From NCBI RefSeq assembly GCF_020510445.1, contig NZ_JAHBAG010000001.1, positions 3,076,501-3,140,500 on the forward strand: a stretch of DNA of 64,000 bases. The letters run 5' to 3'. The position numbers and the translations under genes were made by a program. Source of the stretch: Hydrogenophaga taeniospiralis (lineage in GTDB: Bacteria; Pseudomonadota; Gammaproteobacteria; Burkholderiales; Burkholderiaceae_C). Shown here piece after piece: positions 8,017 through 15,974 of the stretch. Each line of letters opens with the position of its first letter. The stretch's first letter is position 1. Under the pieces are notes generated by a model that saw only the letters and a list, made by a program, of their open reading frames with translations, did no database searches and had not been told where the DNA came from.

Positions 8017-9951
8017 TCAGAGTCCGTTGAGCAGGGCGCGGGCTTCCAGCGGTGCCGCCGAACTGGTGCCGACCAGGCGCACCGTGCTGCCGCTGCGGCT
8101 GCCCGCGGCGCGCACACCCCACAACGCCACGTTGTCATCGCTCACCTGCAGCGTGTCGGGCACCTTCTTCACGCCGGGGCGCTGGGGCCGGCTCGCGTCC
8201 GGGTCGGGCTTGCGCGGGGAATAGAGCGCGAAATGTCCGCTGGGCGATGCATCGCGGCGGATGCCACCCACGCTCACCGTGTTCTGGCCGGTCGATAAGC
8301 TGTTGAAGGTGCCGCTGCGCCGGATCGGCGTGGGATCGTTCTTGTGGTCCACGTAGGCGCCGATGTTCCCGCTGGTGTCGTAGTCGGCATCCTCAAAATA
8401 CGACTGCCGCGCGCCCGTGTTCTGGCCGATGGCCACATCGTCGCGCTCAATGTAGGCGTCGAACGTGATCTCGCTTGTTCCCGTGTTGGTGAGGCTGACC
8501 TGCCAGACCCCGAACGGCGCGGTGGCCGCCGAGCGCTTGCGGCTGAAAGTGGGTTCGAGCGCCAGCAGGATGCAGGTGCCCTGGCTGCCCAGGGCGGAGG
8601 TGGTGGGGTAGATCAGGCCGCATAAGGGAGCCGAGCCGTCCCCGGTCCACACGCCCGACTGGCCCATGCACCGGGCCGGCAGGGGCTCGGTCTGCCCCGG
8701 CGGCGTCACGCAGACCTGCACGGCCTGCGCGCCATCGGGCAACCAGATTTCCAGAAAACTCTGGGTGCGGTCGTCGGGCTGCACGCGCCAGTGCAGCGGC
8801 AAGGTCTGGTTCGGCTGCAGCGTCGCGTTGGCGTGGGTGCGGCTTTGGTAGGCGTTGCCCGCGGGCACGGCGATCTGCAGCCGCCCGCCATAGAGCGCGA
8901 TCAACTGGTCCATGGCCGCTTCCAGGATGGAACTGCCGTCGTGCGGCCCCGCCAGGGTGCCCCAGCTGATGTTCACCACCACCTGCGCGCTCGGCGCGCA
9001 GCGCGCCAGGATGTACATCAAGCCGTCGAGCACGCTCACGTTCATGGCGCCGCCCGAGGTGTCGAGCACGTTGGACCAATCGAGCTGCACGACCACCAGG
9101 TTGGAGCGGCTGGCGTCATCGTGGATCGGATGCAACGGATTGCCCGGCCCGCAGGCCAGGCTCATCACGTGGGTGCCGTGGTTGACGGGTTTGCTCAGGT
9201 CCCAGAGCTGCAGGTGCTGGTAGAGCGCGTCTTCGTCCACCTGACCCTGCCGGGTGTAAGCCGCCATGGCCGCGTCAATGGCCGCGCCCGAGAGTTCGTG
9301 GCCGTAGCCCATGTCGTGCGGCGTGGGGCCGGCGCGCGCCGGGTCCAGCGGTTCGCGGTGGCGCGGCTGGTTGCCGGGCCAGTTGCCGTTCTGGTAGGCG
9401 TCCTGTCGCCAGAAATGCCGGATGCGCGTGTGACCGTGTTGGTCGAGGAAGGCGCTGTTGGCCAGGGCCAGGCCGCCGTCGATCAACCCAAGCACCTTGC
9501 CGCCAAGCAGGCCGCTGGCCGGGGTGAGTGGGCTGTTGGGCATGCAGGGGTCGATGAGCGCATGGGTGTGCGGCTCCACCGGCAGGCCAAGCTCGAAGCG
9601 CTGGATCAGGCTGCGCAAATGCGAGTCGTTGCGCAGCTTGTCGAAGAAGCGCGGCTTCACGCGCGCGCTGCAAAAGCGCAGGTTCGGCACGTTCAGGTAC
9701 ACCCTGGGAATCTGCAGCCAGGCGGTGCGGGAGGCGGCCACCAGCGCGGGCACGTCAGCCCCTGGCGAGAGTTCGATCACGATGGGCAGCCACTTCGGTG
9801 GCTTCTTGTCGGAGCCTCGCCGGTAGCCCGCGAAGTGGTCGGCCTCGGCCCAGATCAGGTAGGGGTCCTGCCCATCAATGGCGCCGGGCGCGCTCCAGTC
9901 GGTGCCGGTGAATTCACCCTGTGGCAGGGGCGACCAGGTCGGCGCGCTCAT
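8017..9951 (-). CDS. S8 family (subtilisin-like) serine peptidase
   Basis: The 644-residue protein carries the complete subtilase triad: Asp158 in GLIDGG, His261 in NHGTHVMSL, and Ser630 in the GTSSAAP motif near the C-terminus. The oxyanion-hole asparagine appears as AGN in VPAGNAY. A large insert (about 380-560) between the core and the serine looks like an extra beta domain. There is no signal peptide or transmembrane segment, so export by Sec is unlikely. The start ATG 9951 follows GGAGG supplied by the intergenic repeat. It is the last gene of a minus-strand unit behind the PAP2 protein and the cyclase. Confidence 0.88.
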   Translation of the reverse strand: MSAPTWSPLPQGEFTGTDWSAPGAIDGQDPYLIWAEADHFAGYRRGSDKKPPKWLPIVIELSPGADVPALVAASRTAWLQIPRVYLNVPNLRFCSARVKPRFFDKLRNDSHLRSLIQRFELGLPVEPHTHALIDPCMPNSPLTPASGLLGGKVLGLIDGGLALANSAFLDQHGHTRIRHFWRQDAYQNGNWPGNQPRHREPLDPARAGPTPHDMGYGHELSGAAIDAAMAAYTRQGQVDEDALYQHLQLWDLSKPVNHGTHVMSLACGPGNPLHPIHDDASRSNLVVVQLDWSNVLDTSGGAMNVSVLDGLMYILARCAPSAQVVVNISWGTLAGPHDGSSILEAAMDQLIALYGGRLQIAVPAGNAYQSRTHANATLQPNQTLPLHWRVQPDDRTQSFLEIWLPDGAQAVQVCVTPPGQTEPLPARCMGQSGVWTGDGSAPLCGLIYPTTSALGSQGTCILLALEPTFSRKRSAATAPFGVWQVSLTNTGTSEITFDAYIERDDVAIGQNTGARQSYFEDADYDTSGNIGAYVDHKNDPTPIRRSGTFNSLSTGQNTVSVGGIRRDASPSGHFALYSPRKPDPDASRPQRPGVKKVPDTLQVSDDNVALWGVRAAGSRSGSTVRLVGTSSAAPLEARALLNGL

Positions 9952-9958
9952 GCGAACA

Positions 9959-10015
9959 CCTCCGTGCCGCGCACGGCGGAGCGAGCCCCCTTCGGAACGG
10001 CCAGGCGGCGGCTCA
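9959..10015 (-). repeat. Short stop-to-RBS intergenic repeat (single unit)
   Basis: On the minus strand this 57-base stretch starts with the TGA stop of the PAP2 gene (TGAGCCGCCGCC), contains GGCCGTTCCGAAGG, and ends with CACGGAGG, which is the ribosome-binding site of the protease gene. The same start, core and end occur in the longer double units at 44602-44723 and 51339-51460. It therefore fills the whole gap between two genes. Confidence 0.75.
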
Positions 10016-11110
10016 TGCCCACTCCTTGATCGCTTCCTCCCAGAGCCAGGCGAGCAGCGGGGCGTTGCCCACGCCCGTGCTGGCGGCCGAGCGTGTGTAG
10101 GCTGCCTGCCTCTCGGGGCCTTCCATCTTCTGGTGCAGGCTGAAGTCCAGCGCCTCGCCGTTCGCGCCTTCGAACAGGCGGCCGTCAAAGCCTCGCTCGT
10201 GCACCCGCGTGCCGGTGGCGCGGGCCACCAGGAACTCGGCCAGCGCCGTGCCGAGCAGGCGGCCAGCCGCGCTGTCTACCGGGAAGTGCACGCCGGCCAC
10301 GGTGCGGTTCACGGCAATGCGTGCGGCCAGGCGCTGCAGCTGTTCGTGGCTGGCCGTGCCGTTGGGCGTGGCGACACCTTCGGGCGAGGCGGCGTTGAGC
10401 AGCGCTTCCAGCAATACCGCCGAGGCGAATGCTTCGGTGGCGTGGCCGCTGGGCCAGCTGCCGTGTCCCGGCGTCTGGATCATGGGCTGGATCTGCGGTG
10501 AAAACGCCTCGGGCCGCAGGCTGGCGAAGATGTGCTTGAAGCGCATCTCGACATGCACGCAGAGCGCAAAAACCAAGTCCAGCAACTGCAGGGTTTTCTT
10601 GTGGCGGTGCGCCGTCAGCCCGACCATGGACGACCAGAACGCCAGCGGCGGCGTCAGCTGCGCCACCACCTCGGCCGCGCGATCGGCGCGCAGATCGGCG
10701 TAGGCGGCCACCAGATCCAGCTGCTTCTTGAACTGCGCCTTGGTGGGCGCGCGCAGGCGCACCAGCGGTTTGCGCTGGATGTTGCTGGACTGCAGGTTGG
10801 CGAATTCGAGCGCCGCTTCTTTGGGGCCGTTGCGGGTCTTGAACAGCAGACCTTCGACGAGCTCGGTGAAACAGGCCTCGACACGCGGCCCGTCGGCCCA
10901 GAGTTTGAGGTTCGACGGCTCGTCGAAGCCGGGTTCGGTGACGTGCAAGGACGCGCCTGTGAACGGGCCGACGATGGCTGCTCGGCTGAGGATGAGGGCG
11001 TCGGCATAGACCACCGAGTTGCTTGCTCCCCCACTGGCTCCTCCACTTGCTCCTCCACTTGCGCCCCCACTTGCGCCCCCACTCGCTCCTCCGCTTGCTC
11101 CTCCACTCAT
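10013..11110 (-). CDS. PAP2 / vanadium haloperoxidase-like soluble protein
   Basis: The 365-residue protein contains the three PAP2-superfamily motifs in order: KX6RP (Lys192 to Arg199-Pro200), PSGHA (220-224), and NRTVAGVHFPVD (268-279), a variant of SRX5HX3D with Asn for Ser. These residues form the phosphate or vanadate site of acid phosphatases and haloperoxidases. No membrane segment is visible, which fits the soluble haloperoxidase-like branch rather than lipid phosphatases. The N-terminus is seven SGGA repeats followed by the folded domain. The start has a clean GAGGAG ribosome-binding site. It sits 28 bases behind the cyclase gene and is joined to the protease gene by a repeat. Confidence 0.82.
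   Translation of the reverse strand: MSGGASGGASGGASGGASGGASGGASGGASNSVVYADALILSRAAIVGPFTGASLHVTEPGFDEPSNLKLWADGPRVEACFTELVEGLLFKTRNGPKEAALEFANLQSSNIQRKPLVRLRAPTKAQFKKQLDLVAAYADLRADRAAEVVAQLTPPLAFWSSMVGLTAHRHKKTLQLLDLVFALCVHVEMRFKHIFASLRPEAFSPQIQPMIQTPGHGSWPSGHATEAFASAVLLEALLNAASPEGVATPNGTASHEQLQRLAARIAVNRTVAGVHFPVDSAAGRLLGTALAEFLVARATGTRVHERGFDGRLFEGANGEALDFSLHQKMEGPERQAAYTRSAASTGVGNAPLLAWLWEEAIKEWA
11024..11107 (-). repeat. 12-bp tandem repeat encoding (SGGA)7
   Basis: Seven imperfect copies of a 12-base unit (forms of GCTCCTCCACTT on the plus strand) lie directly after the PAP2 start codon and encode SGGA seven times. Because the unit is a multiple of three, copy-number change would alter linker length without breaking the frame. 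Most third-position variation is C/T or A/G, so the array is old enough to have drifted. Confidence 0.9.
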
Positions 11111-11138
11111 GCTTCATCTCCTCGTAGATGGCCAAAAT

Positions 11139-12974
11139 TCAGTGCTGTCGTAATCCCAGTTCTGCGAAAACTTTTGCACCACGTTGTCTCAATCTGCTAT
11201 GGCTTCCTGCTGCAAGATACTTGTCCATGGTCAAGTCCGGCTGCAGCCTTAGTATCAAAGAAAAGGTTTCGGTGGCTTCCTTGACTTGCCCTATTTCGAA
11301 TTGAGCGATTAGCAACGCACGAAGTGTGGGCAGGTGGTAGCGGTTTTTTTGCAGCGAAGATCGGCACAGATCGATTGCCTGTTCCAGTCGCCCCAGTGCT
11401 AAGAAGCTGTTGGCCAGCATCATTTCGAAATAGTATTTTTGTGGATCCAGCGGAGAGAGGTGCAGGGCGTTTTCGGCCTCGATCATCGAATCCTTGGGGG
11501 TGCCCCACATGGTTGACCACACGCTGTTGTACAGCCAGGCCATGGGATCGTTCGGGTTGCTGTGGGTGGCTTCCTGCAGCAGGCGGTGCGAGGCGTCCAC
11601 GTCTTCGCCCAGGTGGCACAACGCGTGGCCCTTGATGGCCATGGCGAGCGAGCTGGAGGGCTCCAGGTCGAGCGCGCGATCGGCGGTGTCGATGGCGCGC
11701 TGGAAGTCTTTGGCCGGTTCGCCCGAGAGGCCTTGCACCACCTGCATGATGTGCCACTTGGCCAGCCAGGCCCAGGGCGTGGCCACACGCCGGTGCCGCG
11801 CCACCACGGCTTCGAGCAGTTGGTGGCTGCGCTGCAGATCGCGCGGTGTGGATCGGTGCATGAGCGTGATGCCGCCGAGCATGAGCGCGTTGCTGTCGAG
11901 CTGGGGAACGGGCAGCACCAGGGTGCGCTGCACCAGGTCGTTGAGCAGGGCCTTGGCGCAGGCGGCGCTCAGCGCATCGAGCAGGCCACTCTGGGCTTCC
12001 AGCAGATCGTGGGTGTCGCCGGTGAGCCGTTCGGCCCAGATCACTTCGCCGCGCTTGTTGTCGGACAGCTCGGCCATGATGACGACCTTGTCGCCCAGGG
12101 TCACGTAGCTGCCACCCAGCACGAAGGCCGCGTCGAGCCGCTGGCCGATCTCTTCGGTGGTGCTCTGGCGCCCACGGAAGGCGGTGGTGGACAGGCGGGA
12201 GATCACGCGCAGGTCCTGGCTGCGCGAGAGCTGGGCGATCACGCCGTCGGCGATCAGCTCGCCAATGACGAACTGCTCGCTCGCGTGGCTGCGCGTTTCG
12301 AACGGCACCACGGCGATCGACGGGCGAAAGTCGGTCGGCACCCCTTCGGGAACGCGCGGGCGCACCGCGGCCGAGCCGTGGCTGACAGGGAACAGCCGCC
12401 AGGTGCGCACCGGCTCGGGCCAGTGTTTGAGGTAGCTCTCGCCACAGTCTTCCACCTCGGCGTCGACGCCGATCACGATGCCGTCGAACACGCTGGCGGT
12501 GACCAGTGTGTCGCCGGGCGAGGCCAGGTCGGTCACGCGCGCGGCGAGGTTCACGCCATGGCCGTAGACATCGTTTTCGTCCGCGTACAGATCGGTGGCG
12601 TTGATGCCTGCGCGCAGGTGCAGCTGCTGGCTCTGGGGCAGGCGGCGGTTGATGGGCGCGAAGTACTGGTGCAGCGCCAGCGCGGCCCGCACGGCATCGG
12701 TGGGGTGTTCGAATTCGACCAGCAGGCCGTCGCCCAGGCTCTTGACCAGACGACCCCGGCACGCGGGCAGCACCTGGGTGGTGGCGTGCTGCATGAAGCC
12801 ACGCCACTGGCTCACCACCTCGGCTTCGTTGTCGGCCATGAGCCGGACCGATTCGACCAGGTCCATCACCAGCACCACCTTGTGCTGCTGCTCGGGCAGC
12901 GGCGGCGGTGGCGCGCACGCCTCCTCGTCTTCGACAAGGTGCGTGGGGCGAATCGGTTGCGGGCTCTCGGTCAT
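11139..12974 (-). CDS. Class III adenylate/guanylate cyclase with TolB-like and TPR regions
   Basis: The 611-residue protein begins with a class III cyclase domain (about residues 30-215). Both metal aspartates (Asp38 in VMDLVES, Asp82 in SLGDGLL), Lys78 and Asp135 at the base-recognition positions, and the transition-state Asn142/Arg146 (VNLAARV) are all present, so it should be active and probably makes cAMP. A TolB-like region follows (SIAVVPFETR...LIADGVIAQLSR, about 235-370), then helical TPR-like repeats. No membrane segment is seen. ATG 12974 is preferred; a longer frame would run into the terminator of the gene behind. The last ~350 bases of the gene are richer in A/T than their surroundings. 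Confidence 0.82.
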   Translation of the reverse strand: MTESPQPIRPTHLVEDEEACAPPPPLPEQQHKVVLVMDLVESVRLMADNEAEVVSQWRGFMQHATTQVLPACRGRLVKSLGDGLLVEFEHPTDAVRAALALHQYFAPINRRLPQSQQLHLRAGINATDLYADENDVYGHGVNLAARVTDLASPGDTLVTASVFDGIVIGVDAEVEDCGESYLKHWPEPVRTWRLFPVSHGSAAVRPRVPEGVPTDFRPSIAVVPFETRSHASEQFVIGELIADGVIAQLSRSQDLRVISRLSTTAFRGRQSTTEEIGQRLDAAFVLGGSYVTLGDKVVIMAELSDNKRGEVIWAERLTGDTHDLLEAQSGLLDALSAACAKALLNDLVQRTLVLPVPQLDSNALMLGGITLMHRSTPRDLQRSHQLLEAVVARHRRVATPWAWLAKWHIMQVVQGLSGEPAKDFQRAIDTADRALDLEPSSSLAMAIKGHALCHLGEDVDASHRLLQEATHSNPNDPMAWLYNSVWSTMWGTPKDSMIEAENALHLSPLDPQKYYFEMMLANSFLALGRLEQAIDLCRSSLQKNRYHLPTLRALLIAQFEIGQVKEATETFSLILRLQPDLTMDKYLAAGSHSRLRQRGAKVFAELGLRQH

Positions 12975-13043
12975 GCCTGTGGAGGTCTTGAAATTTTGTT
13001 GCAGTTTCTCACAGCTCCGCGCAGATGCCATGGCTGCGGGGCC

Positions 13044-13079
13044 CAAAAACAGCAAAGCCGGCTTGGCGCCGGCTTTGCA
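13044..13079 (-). terminator. Rho-independent terminator of the SWIB/H1-like gene
   Basis: On the minus strand an 11-base perfect stem (GCAAAGCCGGC paired with GCCGGCTTTGC, arms at 13068-13078 and 13052-13062, five-base loop) is followed by TGTTTTT. It lies about 40 bases after the stop of the SWIB gene and just before the cyclase start, insulating the two genes. Confidence 0.88.
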
Positions 13080-13116
13080 GGGACTCACGGCACCATGAGG
13101 GTGCGAGGTCGGTGGA

Positions 13117-13554
13117 TCACTTCAGGTGTTCGTTGATCATCTTGGTCATTTCGAACATGGACGCCTGGGCCTTCTTGAAGATTTCCTTCAGCTTGGCGTC
13201 GGCGTTGATCATGCGGCGATTGACTTCGTCCTGCAGCTTGTTCTTCTTGATGTAGGCCCAGACCTGCTTGGTCACTTCGGTACGGGGCAGCGGGCTGTTG
13301 CCAACGATGGCAGCCAGCGCGGCGCTGGGCGTCATGGCCTTCATGAAGGCAGCGTTGGGGGTGCGCTTCTTGGCCGGTGCGGCCTTCTTGGCGGGAGCGG
13401 CTTTCTTCGCCGGAGCGGCTGCCTTCTTGGCAGGAGCAGCCTTCTTCGCCGGAGCGGCGGCTACCTTCTTGGCCGGTGCGGCTTTCTTCGCCGGTGCTGC
13501 AGCCTTCTTGGCCGGGGCCGCTTTTTTCGCGGGAGCTTTTTTTGCAGTTGCCAT
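13117..13554 (-). CDS. SWIB/MDM2-domain protein with histone H1-like basic tail
   Basis: The 145-residue protein has an N-terminal half built from AAPAKK-type repeats (about residues 3-65), like the C-terminal tail of histone H1, and a C-terminal SWIB/MDM2 domain (about 75-140: SAALAAIVGNSPLPRTEVTK, then VWAYIKKNKLQD). Proteins of this type in Burkholderiales and chlamydiae are thought to bind DNA and act as nucleoid proteins. The start is ATG 13554, after AAGGAAA. It is transcribed alone, with its own terminator. The lysine tail is encoded by near-repetitive DNA and could vary in length between strains. Confidence 0.9.
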   Translation of the reverse strand: MATAKKAPAKKAAPAKKAAAPAKKAAPAKKVAAAPAKKAAPAKKAAAPAKKAAPAKKAAPAKKRTPNAAFMKAMTPSAALAAIVGNSPLPRTEVTKQVWAYIKKNKLQDEVNRRMINADAKLKEIFKKAQASMFEMTKMINEHLK

Positions 13555-13814
13555 GATTGAATTTCCTTCTAGAAGTGAAACATTGACCAGCAGGAAACGC
13601 GCTTCCTCGCTGGTGTCTCGCATGCTAATGGAGTTGTTTGTGCATTCCAAGGTGGGCGGCCTGGTTTTTTGCGGGTTTTCATAGGGGAGACGCCGCTTTT
13701 TGGCCCGGAAAACAACACTTCAACACCGCGTGCCTGCAAGCGCTCTGTCAGAGCCGCTCGGCATGCTGAAAATCCGCAGTGCCATGCTCCTTCAACCGAA
13801 CCTGAGAAAGCGCC

Positions 13815-14321
13815 ATGTCTTCGACCCCAACTCTTGCCACCTGCGATCTGTGTGACGCCCACAAAAACGACGGCTCGGGCGGCTTTCGTGTGTTGCCGCC
13901 GGTGTTGCGCGACTTCGGTGCCGTGCGCCGATTCTCTGGCCCGGTGGCCACGGTCAAGTGCTTTGAAGACAACACGCCGGTGAAGGCCGCGGTGGAGAGC
14001 CCGGGCGAGGGCCGGGTGCTGGTGGTCGATGGGGGTGCCTCGCTGCGCCGCGCGCTGCTGGGCGGCAACCTCGGCGCCGCGGCCGCGCGCAACGGCTGGG
14101 CCGGCGTGGTGATCGATGGTTGCGTGCGCGACGTGGCCGAGCTGGCCGTGTGCAATGTGGGCATCCGCGCTCTGGCCTCGATGCCGCTGCCGACCGAACG
14201 GCGCAACGAGGGCCTGCGCGATCTGGCGGTGCAGATCCAAGGTGTGTGGGTGCGGCCCGGCGACTGGCTCTACGCCGACGAGGATGGCGTGGTGGTGTCG
14301 GACCGCGCGTTGGTGGGGTGA
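13815..14321 (+). CDS. rraA: RraA family protein (RNase E inhibitor / HMG aldolase fold)
   Basis: The 168-residue protein matches the RraA family along its full length. Landmarks are the opening TCDLCDAH, VVDGGASLRRALLGGNLG, and GVVIDGCVRDVAELA with the conserved Arg/Asp pair that binds substrate and metal in 4-hydroxy-4-methyl-2-oxoglutarate aldolases. The family covers both regulators of ribonuclease E and small aldolases/decarboxylases, and sequence alone does not separate them. It diverges from the SWIB gene across 260 bases that hold no gene and presumably both promoters, and it converges on the TSUP permease with 35 bases between. Confidence 0.88.
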   Translation: MSSTPTLATCDLCDAHKNDGSGGFRVLPPVLRDFGAVRRFSGPVATVKCFEDNTPVKAAVESPGEGRVLVVDGGASLRRALLGGNLGAAAARNGWAGVVIDGCVRDVAELAVCNVGIRALASMPLPTERRNEGLRDLAVQIQGVWVRPGDWLYADEDGVVVSDRALVG

Positions 14322-14356
14322 ATCCCCTGCGAGCGGCACCCAGCGGCGGCAGGTGT

Positions 14357-15172
14357 TCAGATGCTCAGGCCTTTGTAGAGCATGTAGGCCGCGAGCAGGT
14401 ACAGGATGCCGGCGAACACCCGCTTGAGCGATTGGACGGGCAGGGCGTGTGCGGCTTTCACGCCCAGCGGCGCCATGAGCACGCTGGCGATGGCGATCAC
14501 CAGCAGCGCCGGTGTGTACACGTAGCCCACCGCGCCCACGGGCAAGTCCGCCACGCCCTGGCCCGCCACCACGTAGCCCAGCGCGTTGGCCAGCGCGATC
14601 GGGAAGCCCAGCGCCGCGCTGGTGGCCACGGCGTTGTGGATGGCGACGTTGCACCAGGTCATGAACGGCACGCTGACGAACCCGCCACCCGCGCCCACCA
14701 GCCCCGACAGAAAGCCGATGGCCGAGCCCGCGCCGAGCTGGCCCGCCGTGCCCGGCAGGGTGCGTGTGGGCTTGGGCTTCTTGTCCAGCAGCATCTGCGT
14801 GGCCGAGAAGCCGACGAAGGCGGCGAACACGATGGCGAGCCACGCGCCCTTGAGCAGGGCGAACACGCCCAGGCTGGCGAGCGCCGCGCCGAGCACGATG
14901 CCGGGCGCGAGGCGCTGGACGATGTCCCAGCGCACCGCGCCGCGCCGGTGGTGCGCGCGCACGCTGGAGATCGAGGTGAAGATGATGGTGGCCATGGAGG
15001 TGGCGATGGCCATCTTGACGGCGAGATCGAGGGCGACGCCGCGCGCGCTCAGGATGGCGCTGATGAAAGGCACCATGAGCATGCCGCCACCAATGCCCAG
15101 CAGGCCAGCCAGGAAGCCCGTGCACAGGCCCAGGACAACCAGTTCGGCAATGAGCAGAGGTTCAAGAAACAT
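14357..15172 (-). CDS. TSUP (TauE/SafE) family permease
   Basis: The 271-residue membrane protein has about eight hydrophobic segments and the two glycine-rich repeat signatures of the TauE/SafE family: GLCTGFLAGLLGIGGGMLMVP near the start and GFLSGLVGAGGGFVSVP in the middle. Members move sulfite, sulfonates or other organic anions across the inner membrane; the substrate here is unknown. ATG 15172 is chosen because it directly precedes the first membrane segment; the frame continues upstream into repeat-like sequence. No partner enzyme is adjacent. Confidence 0.88.
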   Translation of the reverse strand: MFLEPLLIAELVVLGLCTGFLAGLLGIGGGMLMVPFISAILSARGVALDLAVKMAIATSMATIIFTSISSVRAHHRRGAVRWDIVQRLAPGIVLGAALASLGVFALLKGAWLAIVFAAFVGFSATQMLLDKKPKPTRTLPGTAGQLGAGSAIGFLSGLVGAGGGFVSVPFMTWCNVAIHNAVATSAALGFPIALANALGYVVAGQGVADLPVGAVGYVYTPALLVIAIASVLMAPLGVKAAHALPVQSLKRVFAGILYLLAAYMLYKGLSI

Positions 15173-15240
15173 GAAACATGAGGGGGACTGCGGCCAGTCG
15201 CCGGAAGCACGAGCGGGGGAGCGCGGCATCAAGGGTGCCC

Positions 15241-15324
15241 GTGGAACCGGCTTCGCCGGGCCACAGGGCATGTCCCCCCTCCCGCAGGAGAGGGGGGAAG
15301 CCGCGAAGCGGCGCAGGGGGGTGT
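15241..15324. repeat. Dispersed GC-rich repeat, copy 1 (GTGGAACCGGCT type)
   Basis: This stretch opens with GTGGAACCGGCTTCGCCGGG and closes with AAGCGGCGCAGGGGGGTGT around a C-run/G-run hairpin (CCCCCCT...AGGGGGG). A second copy with the same ends lies between cobT and cobS (34366-34437). Here it sits in the 424-base gap between the TSUP and zapA genes, about 70 bases upstream of the TSUP start. No gene is visible in it. Confidence 0.7.
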
Positions 15325-15394
15325 ATCGAATAAGGTGCCTGCAAGTGCCGCCGGACCGTCATCCTGAACCGGGGTTCAGGTGGGCCAGGGCAGC

Positions 15395-15508
15395 GTGACT
15401 TCGGGTTCATCTGACGCGAGATGCTCACACCCATCAGGCAATGTACCTAGTCCGTGCTCAATGAGCATTGGTTCAAGGAAATATAAAGCCCGGCGCGCAC
15501 TGCAGACG
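15395..15508 (-). ncRNA. ssrS: Candidate 6S-like RNA downstream of zapA
   Basis: In many proteobacteria 6S RNA lies just downstream of zapA, which is the position here. The minus-strand sequence contains TTTCCTTGAACC and, later, ACATTGCCTG and GAGCATCTC. These recall the 3' half of E. coli 6S (CCTTGAACC, ACAGCCTG, GCATCTC) in the same order. A possible closing stem pairs GUCUG near the 5' end with CAGAU near the 3' end. The visible span is about 110 bases, shorter than usual, so the ends are uncertain. A perfect 8-base palindrome (CCTGAACC/GGTTCAGG, 15363-15380) follows. Confidence 0.42.
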
Positions 15509-15514
15509 GTTCAA

Positions 15515-15544
15515 ATTGTAGGCGCTGCGGTGACCTCATGTGGA
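15515..15544 (-). promoter_or_regulatory. Candidate promoter of the 6S-like RNA
   Basis: On the minus strand TCCACA (15544-15539) and TACAAT (15520-15515) are separated by 18 bases, a fair sigma-70 match with a strong -10. Initiation would fall near 15508. Confidence 0.4.
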
Positions 15545-15556
15545 CCGCTGGTCCAG

Positions 15557-15584
15557 AAAAAAAGCAGATCGACCGACGGGCTGC
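15557..15584 (-). terminator. Weak terminator after zapA
   Basis: A GCAG...CTGC stem with an imperfect interior, at 15564-15584, is followed on the minus strand by seven T residues. It lies 12 bases after the zapA stop and before the candidate 6S promoter. Confidence 0.45.
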
Positions 15585-15596
15585 GTGTCCGCTGAC

Positions 15597-15974
15597 TCAG
15601 ATCAACTGGCCGTCGCGTCCGAGTGTGTGGTCCAGGCGGCGGATCAGTTCATCCATGCGGGCCTGGGCCGCCGGGTCCAGCGGTTCGGCCGCCGACGCTT
15701 CCGCGGTGTCCGGGCCTGGTTCGGTGTGGTCGAAGGACGAGGCCTGGTAGATCTGGGATTCTTTCTGCGAGAGCTCGAACGCGAGGTTGAGCGAGGCCAG
15801 CACCGCGATGCGGTCGCGTGCCTTCACCTTGCCTGCGTCGCGGATGCGGCACATGGCCGTGTCGACCCGTTCGACCGCGTCGAGCAGCGCGGATTCGCCA
15901 CCGATCGGGCACGCGAGCAGGTAGCTCTGCCCCATGATCTGGACTTCAACCTGTTTGCTCGCGGGCTTGTTCAT
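15597..15974 (-). CDS. zapA: Cell division protein ZapA
   Basis: The 125-residue protein matches ZapA, the small cytosolic factor that crosslinks FtsZ filaments at the division ring. The N-terminal globular part (VEVQIMGQSYLLACPIG, then LLDAVERVDTAMCRIRD) and the following helix (KARDRIAVLASLNLAFEL) are typical. The C-terminal extension after residue 85 is acidic and longer than in E. coli ZapA. It overlaps the upstream coiled-coil gene by four bases (ATGA), so the two are translated together. Confidence 0.92.
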   Translation of the reverse strand: MNKPASKQVEVQIMGQSYLLACPIGGESALLDAVERVDTAMCRIRDAGKVKARDRIAVLASLNLAFELSQKESQIYQASSFDHTEPGPDTAEASAAEPLDPAAQARMDELIRRLDHTLGRDGQLI

